DNA from: Candidatus Methanolliviera sp. GoM_asphalt
Lineage (GTDB): Archaea; Halobacteriota; Methanoliparia; Methanoliparales; Methanoliparaceae
Assembly: GCA_902158745.1 (NCBI GenBank)
Contig: CABGHH010000088.1
Coordinates: 1-6,856 of the forward strand
Length of the DNA stretch: 6,856 nt
Reading direction: 5' to 3'
Below are positions 1 through 5,358 of the stretch, piece after piece (positions within the stretch are counted from its first letter, which is position 1; each line of letters starts with the position of its first letter). Both the position numbers and the translations under genes were made by a program. The notes below the pieces were generated by a model. It did no database searches. It had not been told where the DNA came from and saw nothing but the letters and a program-made list of their open reading frames with translations.

Positions 1-2342
1 TCTATCTCTTCCGTTATCTCATTCATCCCTGCTCCGGCGTTATTCGCATCATCGGATAGCTTTACCGTCGTCTTAGACATCTCGTTCGTCCTCTCGGCCG
101 AGGATTTTGAGGCTTTTGATAGTACCTCGAAGATCTCGATCGCTTCTTTAAGCTCGGATTGGGCAGATATCGCTATCTTTGAGAGGTTTTCAGATCCTCC
201 CGCGATCTGTTGGGCTGAAGAAGAGATCTGCTGCATCCCTGAGTTCATCTGTGATACGGATTCTGAACCTTCTTCCGATTCCTTCGTCGTTAGCTGCATC
301 GAGTCCTTTATCCCATCGGTTGTTCTGCCAAGATTTTTTAGGAGAAGGTTTATGCTCTCTATGATATCTCCCATCACGTCCTCTCTTTCTTTCTCTAGTC
401 TGACCGAGATGTATCCTTCCGAAGCTTTCTTCATCGCATCTTTTATCTTTTCTGCTTGTTCTTGGAGGTATTTGTTGTTCTCTATTATCTGTGCTTCCTT
501 CTCCTTTAATTCGGATATATCGGTGGCAACGATTATTCCTCCATCTATCGAAGGTATGAATGCCTCCGACACCAAAACGGGAACTTCTCTGCCATCTCTT
601 GCCTTAAAGGCATATTCAAATTCTATAATTTCCCCTCTATGCGCTTTTTCTATATTTTCTTCCGCAATATTTTCCATTTCTATCATTCGTTCCGGTATGA
701 GGATCGGAAGCTCTCTCATCTCTTTATTCAACAACTCTTCTCCCTCATAGCCCAAAACTCTCTTCCAACCATCATTCACATTTATCCATCTGTTCTCTTT
801 GTCTATTATTGCCAATGGATCTGGAATGTTTTTTATTACGTCGGTTATGAATCTATCTCTCTCTTTGAGCTCTTCTTCCCTCTTTTTTATCTCCGTTATA
901 TCCCTGAGACCAATAATAACTCCGATCGTACTTCCATCCTCATCTTTTCTCACGCGGGTATCGGCCAAGACCGGTATCTTCTCTCCTTCTTTGGAAAGGA
1001 CGGTCAACGAAAAATTATTTACATATCCCTTTCTAATCGTCTCTTCCAAGAGTTTCTTCATCTTTGGTCGATCTTCTTCTACAAATATTAGATTTCCAGG
1101 TTTTCCTATCAATTCTTCCCTGGATAGACCGGTCAGCTCTTCCAAAGCAGGATTACTATCCGTTCTGATACCTTCAGTATCAACGACGCAGAGAGGATCC
1201 GGCATCGTGGCAAATACACCATTGATATATACCTTCTCGTTCTCTATCTCTATCTCTTTCTCCTTGAGTTCATCGATATTTTTCTCGGTGGCTTCTATCA
1301 TCGAATTGATGTCTTCCCCGATTGGCCTATAATCTTCATCGATTAAATCCAATTCCACGCTATCCGACAGATCTCCGCCAGCGGCTTTGGATAAGACTGA
1401 GCCGAAGATAGAGATGGCACCCTCTAAATTAATCTCTTTCTCCTTTATCTCGGTTATATCCTTAGCAATCATTATCCTTCCGTCTATGGAAGGCAATGCT
1501 TCCTCTGTGATCAGCATGGGAACTTCTCTGTCATCCTTTGCTCTTAAGGCAGCTTCAAATTGTATGACATCTCCCCCTCGTGCCTTCTCTATATTTTCTT
1601 CAGAAATCTTTCCCGCGCTCTTCCTGAGCTCCTCTGTGAGGATCGGAAGCTCTGCCATCTCTTTTTCTAGCAGATCTCCTTTCTCGTAGCCTAGCACTCT
1701 CTTCCAAGCGTCGTTCACCTCTATCCATCTCTTCTCTCTGTCTATTATGGCTAATGGATCTGGAATGCTTTCAATCACTTCAGTTACGAATCTATTTCTA
1801 TCTTCGAGCTCTTCTTCTTTCTCCTTCTGCTCAACGATCGGCGTTCCAGTAACAAGAACTGTATATATCTCTCCGTTCTCATCCCTAAGTGGATCCGCAG
1901 TGAACTTGACTGGCAGGAGCCCCTCGGCAGACATCTGATTTATCTCAAACTCAGAACTCTTCCCGCTTGTTGCGCCTTCTATAGACTCCCTTATCCTTTC
2001 TGCCACATCTTTATTATAGCTGAACCACTCAGCCTCCCACAACTTCTTTCCAATAAAATCTTCTTTCTTCGCTCTGAGCGATTCCGCCGGTTTCTTGTTC
2101 ATAAACGTTAGTGTTCCATCTATGTCTAGAGCCCCGACGAACGTCACAAGGTTATCAAAATAGTCTACCTTCTCTCTTATCTCTTGTTCCCGCTCCTTCA
2201 TGGATTCGATCGTCGAATTTATCTGCTCTCCCAATGTTCTGTACTCTTCTCCAATCTCACTTAAATCAACCTTCGCGGCCAGATATCCTCTTTCCGCCTC
2301 GTTCAAAACGGATTCAAAGATAGATAACTCATTTTTTGCTAT
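1..2342 (-). CDS. Soluble methyl-accepting chemotaxis-type transducer with alternating HAMP-like and PAS domains (C-terminus beyond window)
   Basis: A sensory transducer expected to pass a signal from PAS sensor domains through HAMP-like connectors to a CheA/CheW-binding coiled coil in the cytoplasm. The frame gives 780 residues before the left edge. Counting from an ATA at 2342-2340, they are: HAMP-like 5-60, PAS 61-172, PAS 183-304, HAMP-like 307-370, PAS 371-485, PAS 495-616, HAMP-like 620-680, then the N-terminal arm of the MCP signalling hairpin from 681. PAS ends show the usual DIT/DIS motifs (KDITEIK, RDITEIK, TDISELK). Paired glutamines at 704-705 and 711-712 (SSAQQIAG) look like methylation sites. 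No hydrophobic stretch could span a membrane, so it is probably soluble. The conserved MCP tip is outside the window. No PAS ligand can be named. An in-frame TGA at 2348-2346 blocks upstream extension; conventional in-frame starts come only at TTG 2306 or ATG 2201, both inside the first HAMP-like segment. I begin the entry at the ATA (see findings). No che genes are in view. Confidence 0.88.
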   Translation of the reverse strand, partial: MAKNELSIFESVLNEAERGYLAAKVDLSEIGEEYRTLGEQINSTIESMKEREQEIREKVDYFDNLVTFVGALDIDGTLTFMNKKPAESLRAKKEDFIGKKLWEAEWFSYNKDVAERIRESIEGATSGKSSEFEINQMSAEGLLPVKFTADPLRDENGEIYTVLVTGTPIVEQKEKEEELEDRNRFVTEVIESIPDPLAIIDREKRWIEVNDAWKRVLGYEKGDLLEKEMAELPILTEELRKSAGKISEENIEKARGGDVIQFEAALRAKDDREVPMLITEEALPSIDGRIMIAKDITEIKEKEINLEGAISIFGSVLSKAAGGDLSDSVELDLIDEDYRPIGEDINSMIEATEKNIDELKEKEIEIENEKVYINGVFATMPDPLCVVDTEGIRTDSNPALEELTGLSREELIGKPGNLIFVEEDRPKMKKLLEETIRKGYVNNFSLTVLSKEGEKIPVLADTRVRKDEDGSTIGVIIGLRDITEIKKREEELKERDRFITDVIKNIPDPLAIIDKENRWINVNDGWKRVLGYEGEELLNKEMRELPILIPERMIEMENIAEENIEKAHRGEIIEFEYAFKARDGREVPVLVSEAFIPSIDGGIIVATDISELKEKEAQIIENNKYLQEQAEKIKDAMKKASEGYISVRLEKEREDVMGDIIESINLLLKNLGRTTDGIKDSMQLTTKESEEGSESVSQMNSGMQQISSSAQQIAGGSENLSKIAISAQSELKEAIEIFEVLSKASKSSAERTNEMSKTTVKLSDDANNAGAGMNEITEEI
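495..860 (-). repeat. Internal repeat copy B: PAS domain 4 of the transducer
   Basis: This encodes residues 495-616, the partner of the copy at 1431-1796. The two stay collinear over the whole PAS domain and its DIT/DIS-KEKE exit helix. The PAS domains before them (1 and 3) and the HAMP-like segments have diverged much further, so sequence exchange between these two copies, or stronger constraint on them, is possible. Confidence 0.85.
1431..1796 (-). repeat. Internal repeat copy A: PAS domain 2 of the transducer
   Basis: This encodes residues 183-304 and is clearly similar, in DNA and protein, to 495-860. Shared blocks include IPDPLAIID, WKRVLGYE, ELPIL, ENIEKA and PSIDG. On the plus strand, 1741-1770 and 801-830 differ at only a few bases. 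It belongs to a duplicated HAMP-PAS-PAS module with a period of about 312 residues. Confidence 0.85.
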
Positions 2343-2347
2343 TTTTC

Positions 2348-2354
2348 ATCACCC
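2348..2354 (-). promoter_or_regulatory. Shine-Dalgarno site deciding the transducer start
   Basis: The minus strand reads GGGTGATG from 2354 to 2347. GGTGAT (2353-2348) matches the complement of the archaeal 16S 3' end (AUCACC) over six bases. It overlaps the ATG at 2349, which is therefore too close to use it, while the in-frame ATA at 2342 lies five bases beyond its end, a normal spacing. The site supports initiation near 2342 rather than at the internal TTG 2306 or ATG 2201. Confidence 0.5.
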
Positions 2355-2415
2355 GATTATTATACGTATTATATGTTCAAACTCTAAAGATCTAAGTTTA
2401 ATATGTAAACAATAC

Positions 2416-2425
2416 TATATAAAAA
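2416..2425 (-). promoter_or_regulatory. Probable TATA box for the transducer gene
   Basis: The minus strand reads TTTTTATATA, a good archaeal TATA element, about 75 bases before the start region. A transcript starting some 25 bases downstream would begin near 2393 and carry a leader of about 45-50 bases containing the GGTGAT site. A second AT-rich stretch (CATATAATA, about 2375-2367) is closer to the gene and could be an alternative. Read on the plus strand the same box is TATATAAAAA, so it could also serve rightward transcription. Confidence 0.45.
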
Positions 2426-2659
2426 GTTTGTGCGTCTTGTGCTCTGTTGACCAAGAAGGATACGATCAAGGTCTCGGTTGCTACGGCGATTTTGCCAAAT
2501 TGAGAGGAAACATAGAGATATTGCTTAAAACTGCCAAATACTTCTTTGGATCGAAAGATCTGCATATACATTATAGGGATATAACAATGTCAAGGTCCTC
2601 AAAAATCTTTGATTTGGTAAGTCTTATAACTATATATTAGAAAAATGACTTTTATACCT
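2426..2659. other. Gap between transducer and KH gene; no recognised gene
   Basis: I recognise no gene here. A plus-strand frame stays open from 2428 (TTG) to a TAG at 2638-2640, about 70 codons, but has no ATG or ribosome binding site near its front, and its peptide (including CYGDFAKL and AKYFFGSKDLH) matches no family I know. The plus strand could fold: 2473-2479 pairs with 2498-2504 (seven pairs, two G-U) around an inner GGC/GCC stem, and GATC-GAAA-GATC at 2549-2560 is a small hairpin with a GNRA-type loop. It could be an RNA, a decayed gene or spacer. Confidence 0.3.
2641..2645 (-). terminator. Possible oligo-T terminator after the KH gene
   Basis: The minus strand carries TTTTT (2645-2641), 15 bases past the KH stop codon, followed by AT-rich sequence. 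Archaeal terminators are typically short T runs without a required hairpin. It would end the aIF-1A/RIO1/KH transcript. A run of five is weak evidence. Confidence 0.3.
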
Positions 2660-3205
2660 CTACTCCTCCATACCCGTTCGTCTCAACTTGATCTTTTCTT
2701 TATCAAGGTATCTATAGACCGTCTCGTGGGGAGATCCATCTATCAACATCTCTATCGCCTTTTCAACAGAATTTATCTCTTCTGAATATCCTATTGTGGA
2801 GATTGTCTTTCCATAGACGGAGATCATCGTTCCGGTTACATTTTCCATGTATTCCCTCATCTTTCCATCTCTTCCGATGATCCTTCCCTTTATCCTCTGC
2901 ATATCATGTTTTGTCATCTTCATAAGAGTGATCGTGTCACACATCAACATATCGTCTTCAAAGAGCTTGATTGCCCTTTCAGGGCTAAATCCCCTTCCTA
3001 TAGCATACAAAACATCTTTTACCTTCAAAAAATTGAGATCCCCCGACTCATACTTTATTAGGACATCTCCCTCCTCTCCATCTATCTTTAACTCAACTCC
3101 TCCCATCTCCTCTATCAACTTCTTAACTTCCCCGTTTTTTCCTATAACAATGCCAACTCTCTCCAAAGGAATCTTAACATGAGTTTCCATGGATTCTTCC
3201 ATCAT
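2660..3205 (-). CDS. KH-domain RNA-binding protein, archaeal Pno1/Dim2-like
   Basis: A 181-residue protein with two KH domains, the architecture of archaeal homologues of eukaryotic Pno1/Dim2, which bind the 3' end region of small-subunit rRNA during maturation. KH1 has its GxxG loop at 22-25 (GKNG) and KH2 at 111-114 (GRDG). The family-typical linker AIGRGFSPERA lies at about 68-78 and the tail motif DGSPHETVYRYL at 156-167. Length is normal. The first ATG (3205) overlaps the RIO1 stop as ATGA. A strong GGGAGGT (3214-3208) is better spaced for the second ATG at 3202, so the protein may begin one residue later; translational coupling to the kinase is likely. Its place beside RIO1 and aIF-1A supports a small-subunit role. 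Family is seen; the exact rRNA target is inferred. Confidence 0.93.
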   Translation of the reverse strand: MMEESMETHVKIPLERVGIVIGKNGEVKKLIEEMGGVELKIDGEEGDVLIKYESGDLNFLKVKDVLYAIGRGFSPERAIKLFEDDMLMCDTITLMKMTKHDMQRIKGRIIGRDGKMREYMENVTGTMISVYGKTISTIGYSEEINSVEKAIEMLIDGSPHETVYRYLDKEKIKLRRTGMEE

Positions 3206-3963
3206 AAACCTCCCGTTATTCGATTGAATAGATCTTTCTCGTTCAGATCCTCCAATCCCCTCCTCTCAAAAAATTTGCTCAAATTTTTAATATCTCTCCA
3301 AAGAAAGCTGGTAGCGTTTGGGTGCGATATCGTGACGGATTGCCCCATATCGATCAAAATCGGTTCATGATGATATAGAATATTATACTCACTCAAATCT
3401 GCGTGGACGATTCTCGCACCCGTGTAGAGCTTCCTGAGATTAAGTATGATCTTCTCAAACGTCTCTTCCAAAGCCATATCCACATCCTTGATATGTGGTG
3501 CCGGCACCTCTTCTTCACCTATAAACTCCATCAGCAGAACGTTGTTCATAGATGTTATCGGTTCTGGCACCCTGACCCCGGCATTTGAAGCCCTCTTCAA
3601 ATTTTTATACTCTTTCTGCGTCCAAGTATATATGATCCCACTTCTCGATCTTTTTATATTATCAAATCTGGGATCCCCAATTAAATACGGCTTCATCTCT
3701 CTAAAATCACCCGTTTCGATCCTATAGATCTTTATGGCAATTTCTCTATCCTCTTCTCCCAGTCCATAAAAGACGGTCGCCTCCTTCCCTGTGGAAATTG
3801 CTCCACCGATGGTTTCGATGAAACCACGTTTTAACAGCCTATAGAGAGTTAAAATTGTTCTTTCATCCAGTACGTCTCCCCATATCTTACGAGAATCAGA
3901 ATCCTTATCTCTTATCCTTAGGCGAGCGAGTTTTTCGTCTATCTCTCTATTCTTTATATCCAT
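3202..3963 (-). CDS. rio1: RIO1-family atypical serine/threonine kinase/ATPase
   Basis: A 253-residue protein with the full RIO1 signature. The N-terminal part has the nucleotide loop STGKEA (57-62) and the ATP-anchoring lysine in AIKIY (K78). The catalytic loop is VHADLSEYN (186-194, catalytic D189, N194), and the metal-binding motif is LIDMGQ (203-208, D205, the residue phosphorylated in studied RIO proteins). STGKEA with IDMGQ places it with RIO1 rather than RIO2, and there is no winged-helix N-terminal domain as in RIO2. RIO1 acts as an ATPase in the last steps of small ribosomal subunit maturation; in archaea the role is inferred from that. All key residues are present and length is normal. 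The ATG at 3963 lies nine bases after the aIF-1A stop with no clear ribosome binding site, so it is probably read by coupling. Its end overlaps the KH start by four bases. Confidence 0.95.
   Translation of the reverse strand: MDIKNREIDEKLARLRIRDKDSDSRKIWGDVLDERTILTLYRLLKRGFIETIGGAISTGKEATVFYGLGEEDREIAIKIYRIETGDFREMKPYLIGDPRFDNIKRSRSGIIYTWTQKEYKNLKRASNAGVRVPEPITSMNNVLLMEFIGEEEVPAPHIKDVDMALEETFEKIILNLRKLYTGARIVHADLSEYNILYHHEPILIDMGQSVTISHPNATSFLWRDIKNLSKFFERRGLEDLNEKDLFNRITGGL
3208..3214 (-). promoter_or_regulatory. Ribosome binding site of the KH gene, inside the RIO1 end
   Basis: GGGAGGT on the minus strand is a near-perfect match to the archaeal anti-Shine-Dalgarno sequence and lies within the last RIO1 codons. 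It ends two bases before the ATG at 3205 and five before the ATG at 3202, favouring the second. Confidence 0.65.
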
Positions 3964-3972
3964 GATTAGGGC

Positions 3973-4248
3973 TCATATATACCTGTTCTTTCTGAGCCAG
4001 GATTCCTGGGGCTTGGTGTATCTCCACGTCAAATCCCCCTTTGCATCCTGAATTTCCCACGGGGATACAACCACGACATCACCTTCCCTTATCCATCTAC
4101 CGCCTTTCACCCTTCCCGGTATTCTGCACATCCTAGTTTTGCCGTCCGCGCACCTGATTCTAAGATGATTTGATCCCAAACGTTGTTCTATAGTCCCAAA
4201 AACCTCCCTTTTGGATGCTTTTGGTATATAAACCCTTATTATCTCCAC
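3973..4248 (-). CDS. eif1A: Translation initiation factor aIF-1A
   Basis: The archaeal counterpart of eIF1A and bacterial IF1, an OB-fold protein that binds the A site of the small subunit and helps scanning, subunit joining and initiator tRNA placement. Recognisable family motifs, counted from the GTG at 4248, are FGTIEQRLG, RIRCADGKTRMCRIPGR, WIREGDVVVVSPWEIQ and the C-terminal RYTKPQESWL, ending RNRYI. The 91 residues from GTG cover the complete OB fold but lack the basic N-terminal tail usual in archaea. That tail is encoded in frame immediately upstream (4249-4299) with a CTG where a start would fit, which would give 108 residues. GTG is kept as the first conventional start; an AGGTGG seven bases before it could also serve. 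It heads the aIF-1A/RIO1/KH cluster and is followed nine bases later by RIO1. Confidence 0.93.
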   Translation of the reverse strand: MEIIRVYIPKASKREVFGTIEQRLGSNHLRIRCADGKTRMCRIPGRVKGGRWIREGDVVVVSPWEIQDAKGDLTWRYTKPQESWLRKNRYI

Positions 4249-4299
4249 ACCAGAGCCACCTTTTTTCTTTTTTCTTACATTCTTTTTTTTATTATACAG
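4249..4299 (-). other. Probable N-terminal extension of aIF-1A in the same frame
   Basis: In frame with aIF-1A and free of stops back to a TAA at 4314-4312, this encodes a lysine/arginine-rich leader ending RKKKKGGSG just before the GTG-coded residue. Archaeal aIF-1A proteins commonly start with such a basic, glycine-containing tail. The only start-like codon with a well-placed ribosome binding site is CTG at 4299-4297. The ATG at 4280-4278 is in another frame and is followed directly by TAA. Confidence 0.55.
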
Positions 4300-4304
4300 C
4301 GTAA

Positions 4305-4311
4305 CACCTCT
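4305..4311 (-). promoter_or_regulatory. Shine-Dalgarno site upstream of the extended aIF-1A frame
   Basis: AGAGGTG on the minus strand (4311-4305) matches the anti-Shine-Dalgarno complement over GAGGTG. It ends five bases before the CTG at 4299 and is more than 50 bases from the GTG at 4248, so it makes sense only if translation begins near 4299. Confidence 0.5.
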
Positions 4312-4337
4312 TTACTTTAAAATTTTTATTTTTTTAG

Positions 4338-4346
4338 TTTTTATAA
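4338..4346 (-). promoter_or_regulatory. Probable TATA box for the aIF-1A/RIO1/KH cluster
   Basis: TTATAAAAA on the minus strand begins directly after the tyrS stop codon. Initiation about 27 bases downstream would fall near 4315, placing the AGAGGTG site at the very start of the mRNA and leaving a leader of about 16 bases before 4299. The cluster may therefore be transcribed apart from tyrS, although read-through from tyrS is also possible. Confidence 0.45.
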
Positions 4347-5297
4347 TTATATTACCTGCCTGATCGGAGATAGCATCTCATCCACATATCTCGCAGCATT
4401 TTTCTTCAGATCCATCGGATGGATCTTCCCGTTTAAATAATCTTCTTCTAATCTCTTATAGCTGGAATACTCCAGATTCCCGCCATATTTCTCCGCCCGA
4501 TCGAAAAACAATCTTTCGTATCTCTGGAATATGTGGTATCTATACAGATGTATGATCGGATTTCCTTCTATCTCTCTCGGTGGACAGAAAGAAGATGTTA
4601 TCTTTCTATAAATATCCTCCGATGAGTCATCCATCGCGATGAAATTGTTCTTTGAGCTGGACATCTTCTCCCCATCTAAACCGACGATTATCGGCATATG
4701 CACACATATAGGCTTCTTGAATCCCAAACTTTCCGATTCCTCTCTGGCGAGCATGTGTATCTTTCTCTGATCTGTCCCCCCCATTGCGACATCCACCCCT
4801 AATTCGGCTATATCCATCACCTGCATCAGTGGATAGATCATTTGAGAAACCCTCGGAGATTCCATGTTCCGTCCCACCTCATCCATACTTCTCCTCGCCC
4901 TCTTGAGAGTTGTACTTCTCGACAACCTCAATACATTCTTCGTGTATTCTGGATCCAGCTGAAAATCACTACCGAATACGTATTCCGCTTTGAGACCGAA
5001 GGCTTTAAAATATCTTTTGTTCATCTTCGCTATTTCTTCTATTTCGTCTAAGGAGCCTTTTTCGTTTAGATAAGCATTTAAATCCGCTAAAAGAACTATC
5101 ACCTTAAAACCAGCATTTTTGAAGTCAATCAACTTATTTATCGTGAGTAGGTGACCCAGATGTATCTTCCCGCTGGGCTCATACCCTGTATAAACGGTTG
5201 GAGTCTTCTTCTCCTCCAATAATTGCATGAGTTCTTCTTCTTTTACTATCTCCACCACATTTCTCTTTAGAAGATCTATCTTATCTGCTCTCTCCAT
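4347..5297 (-). CDS. tyrS: Tyrosyl-tRNA synthetase, archaeal/eukaryal type
   Basis: Charges tRNA-Tyr with tyrosine in the cytoplasm using ATP. The 316-residue protein has the class I motifs: the HIGH-type sequence KIHLGH at 44-49 and KMSSS at 211-215. Tyrosine-pocket residues match the Methanocaldococcus jannaschii enzyme with an offset of four: Y36 in VYTGYEPSG, Y155 and Q159 in YPLMQ, D162 in MDIA, and Q177 in GGTDQRK. KMSSS rather than KFGKS, the short length and the lack of an S4-like C-terminal domain mark the archaeal/eukaryal form. The ATG at 5297 begins a protein of normal family length. There is no ribosome binding site before it, and the TATA-like box at 5326-5335 predicts a transcript starting only a few bases upstream, so the mRNA is probably nearly leaderless. 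It is divergent from purB and followed by the aIF-1A cluster on the same strand. Confidence 0.96.
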   Translation of the reverse strand: MERADKIDLLKRNVVEIVKEEELMQLLEEKKTPTVYTGYEPSGKIHLGHLLTINKLIDFKNAGFKVIVLLADLNAYLNEKGSLDEIEEIAKMNKRYFKAFGLKAEYVFGSDFQLDPEYTKNVLRLSRSTTLKRARRSMDEVGRNMESPRVSQMIYPLMQVMDIAELGVDVAMGGTDQRKIHMLAREESESLGFKKPICVHMPIIVGLDGEKMSSSKNNFIAMDDSSEDIYRKITSSFCPPREIEGNPIIHLYRYHIFQRYERLFFDRAEKYGGNLEYSSYKRLEEDYLNGKIHPMDLKKNAARYVDEMLSPIRQVI

Positions 5298-5325
5298 CCG
5301 AATGGGAAATAATTTTAACTATCTC

Positions 5326-5335
5326 TTATATTTAT
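5326..5335. promoter_or_regulatory. Shared TATA-like box between divergent tyrS and purB
   Basis: The plus strand reads TTATATTTAT and the minus strand ATAAATATAA, the only clear TATA-like element in the 61-base gap. Its centre is about 28 bases from the purB ATG (5359), which predicts leaderless purB mRNA. It is about 33 bases from the tyrS ATG (5297), which predicts a leader of several bases. The minus-strand reading is preceded by purine-rich AGAAGAG, which resembles a BRE and would favour the tyrS direction. Confidence 0.6.
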
Positions 5336-5358
5336 CTCTTCTGGGGGTTTTTAATTTA

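Noticed and set aside
179..1938. Several plus-strand open frames of 60-177 codons across the transducer gene
   Set aside because: They are serine-, phenylalanine- and isoleucine-rich antisense readings of a continuous coding frame on the minus strand with clear domain homology.
2331..2354. C-box motif GTGATGA of a possible C/D box guide RNA on the minus strand at 2352-2346
   Set aside because: No CTGA D box follows at a suitable distance, and the motif is better explained as a ribosome binding site.
2847..3727. Plus-strand open frames opposite the KH and RIO1 genes
   Set aside because: They are antisense shadows of genes with complete catalytic or RNA-binding motifs.
5227..5358. A longer purB with 44 extra N-terminal residues
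   Set aside because: The extra part is antisense to the tyrS N-terminus, while the ATG at 5359 begins the recognised family N-terminus and fits the TATA-like box.
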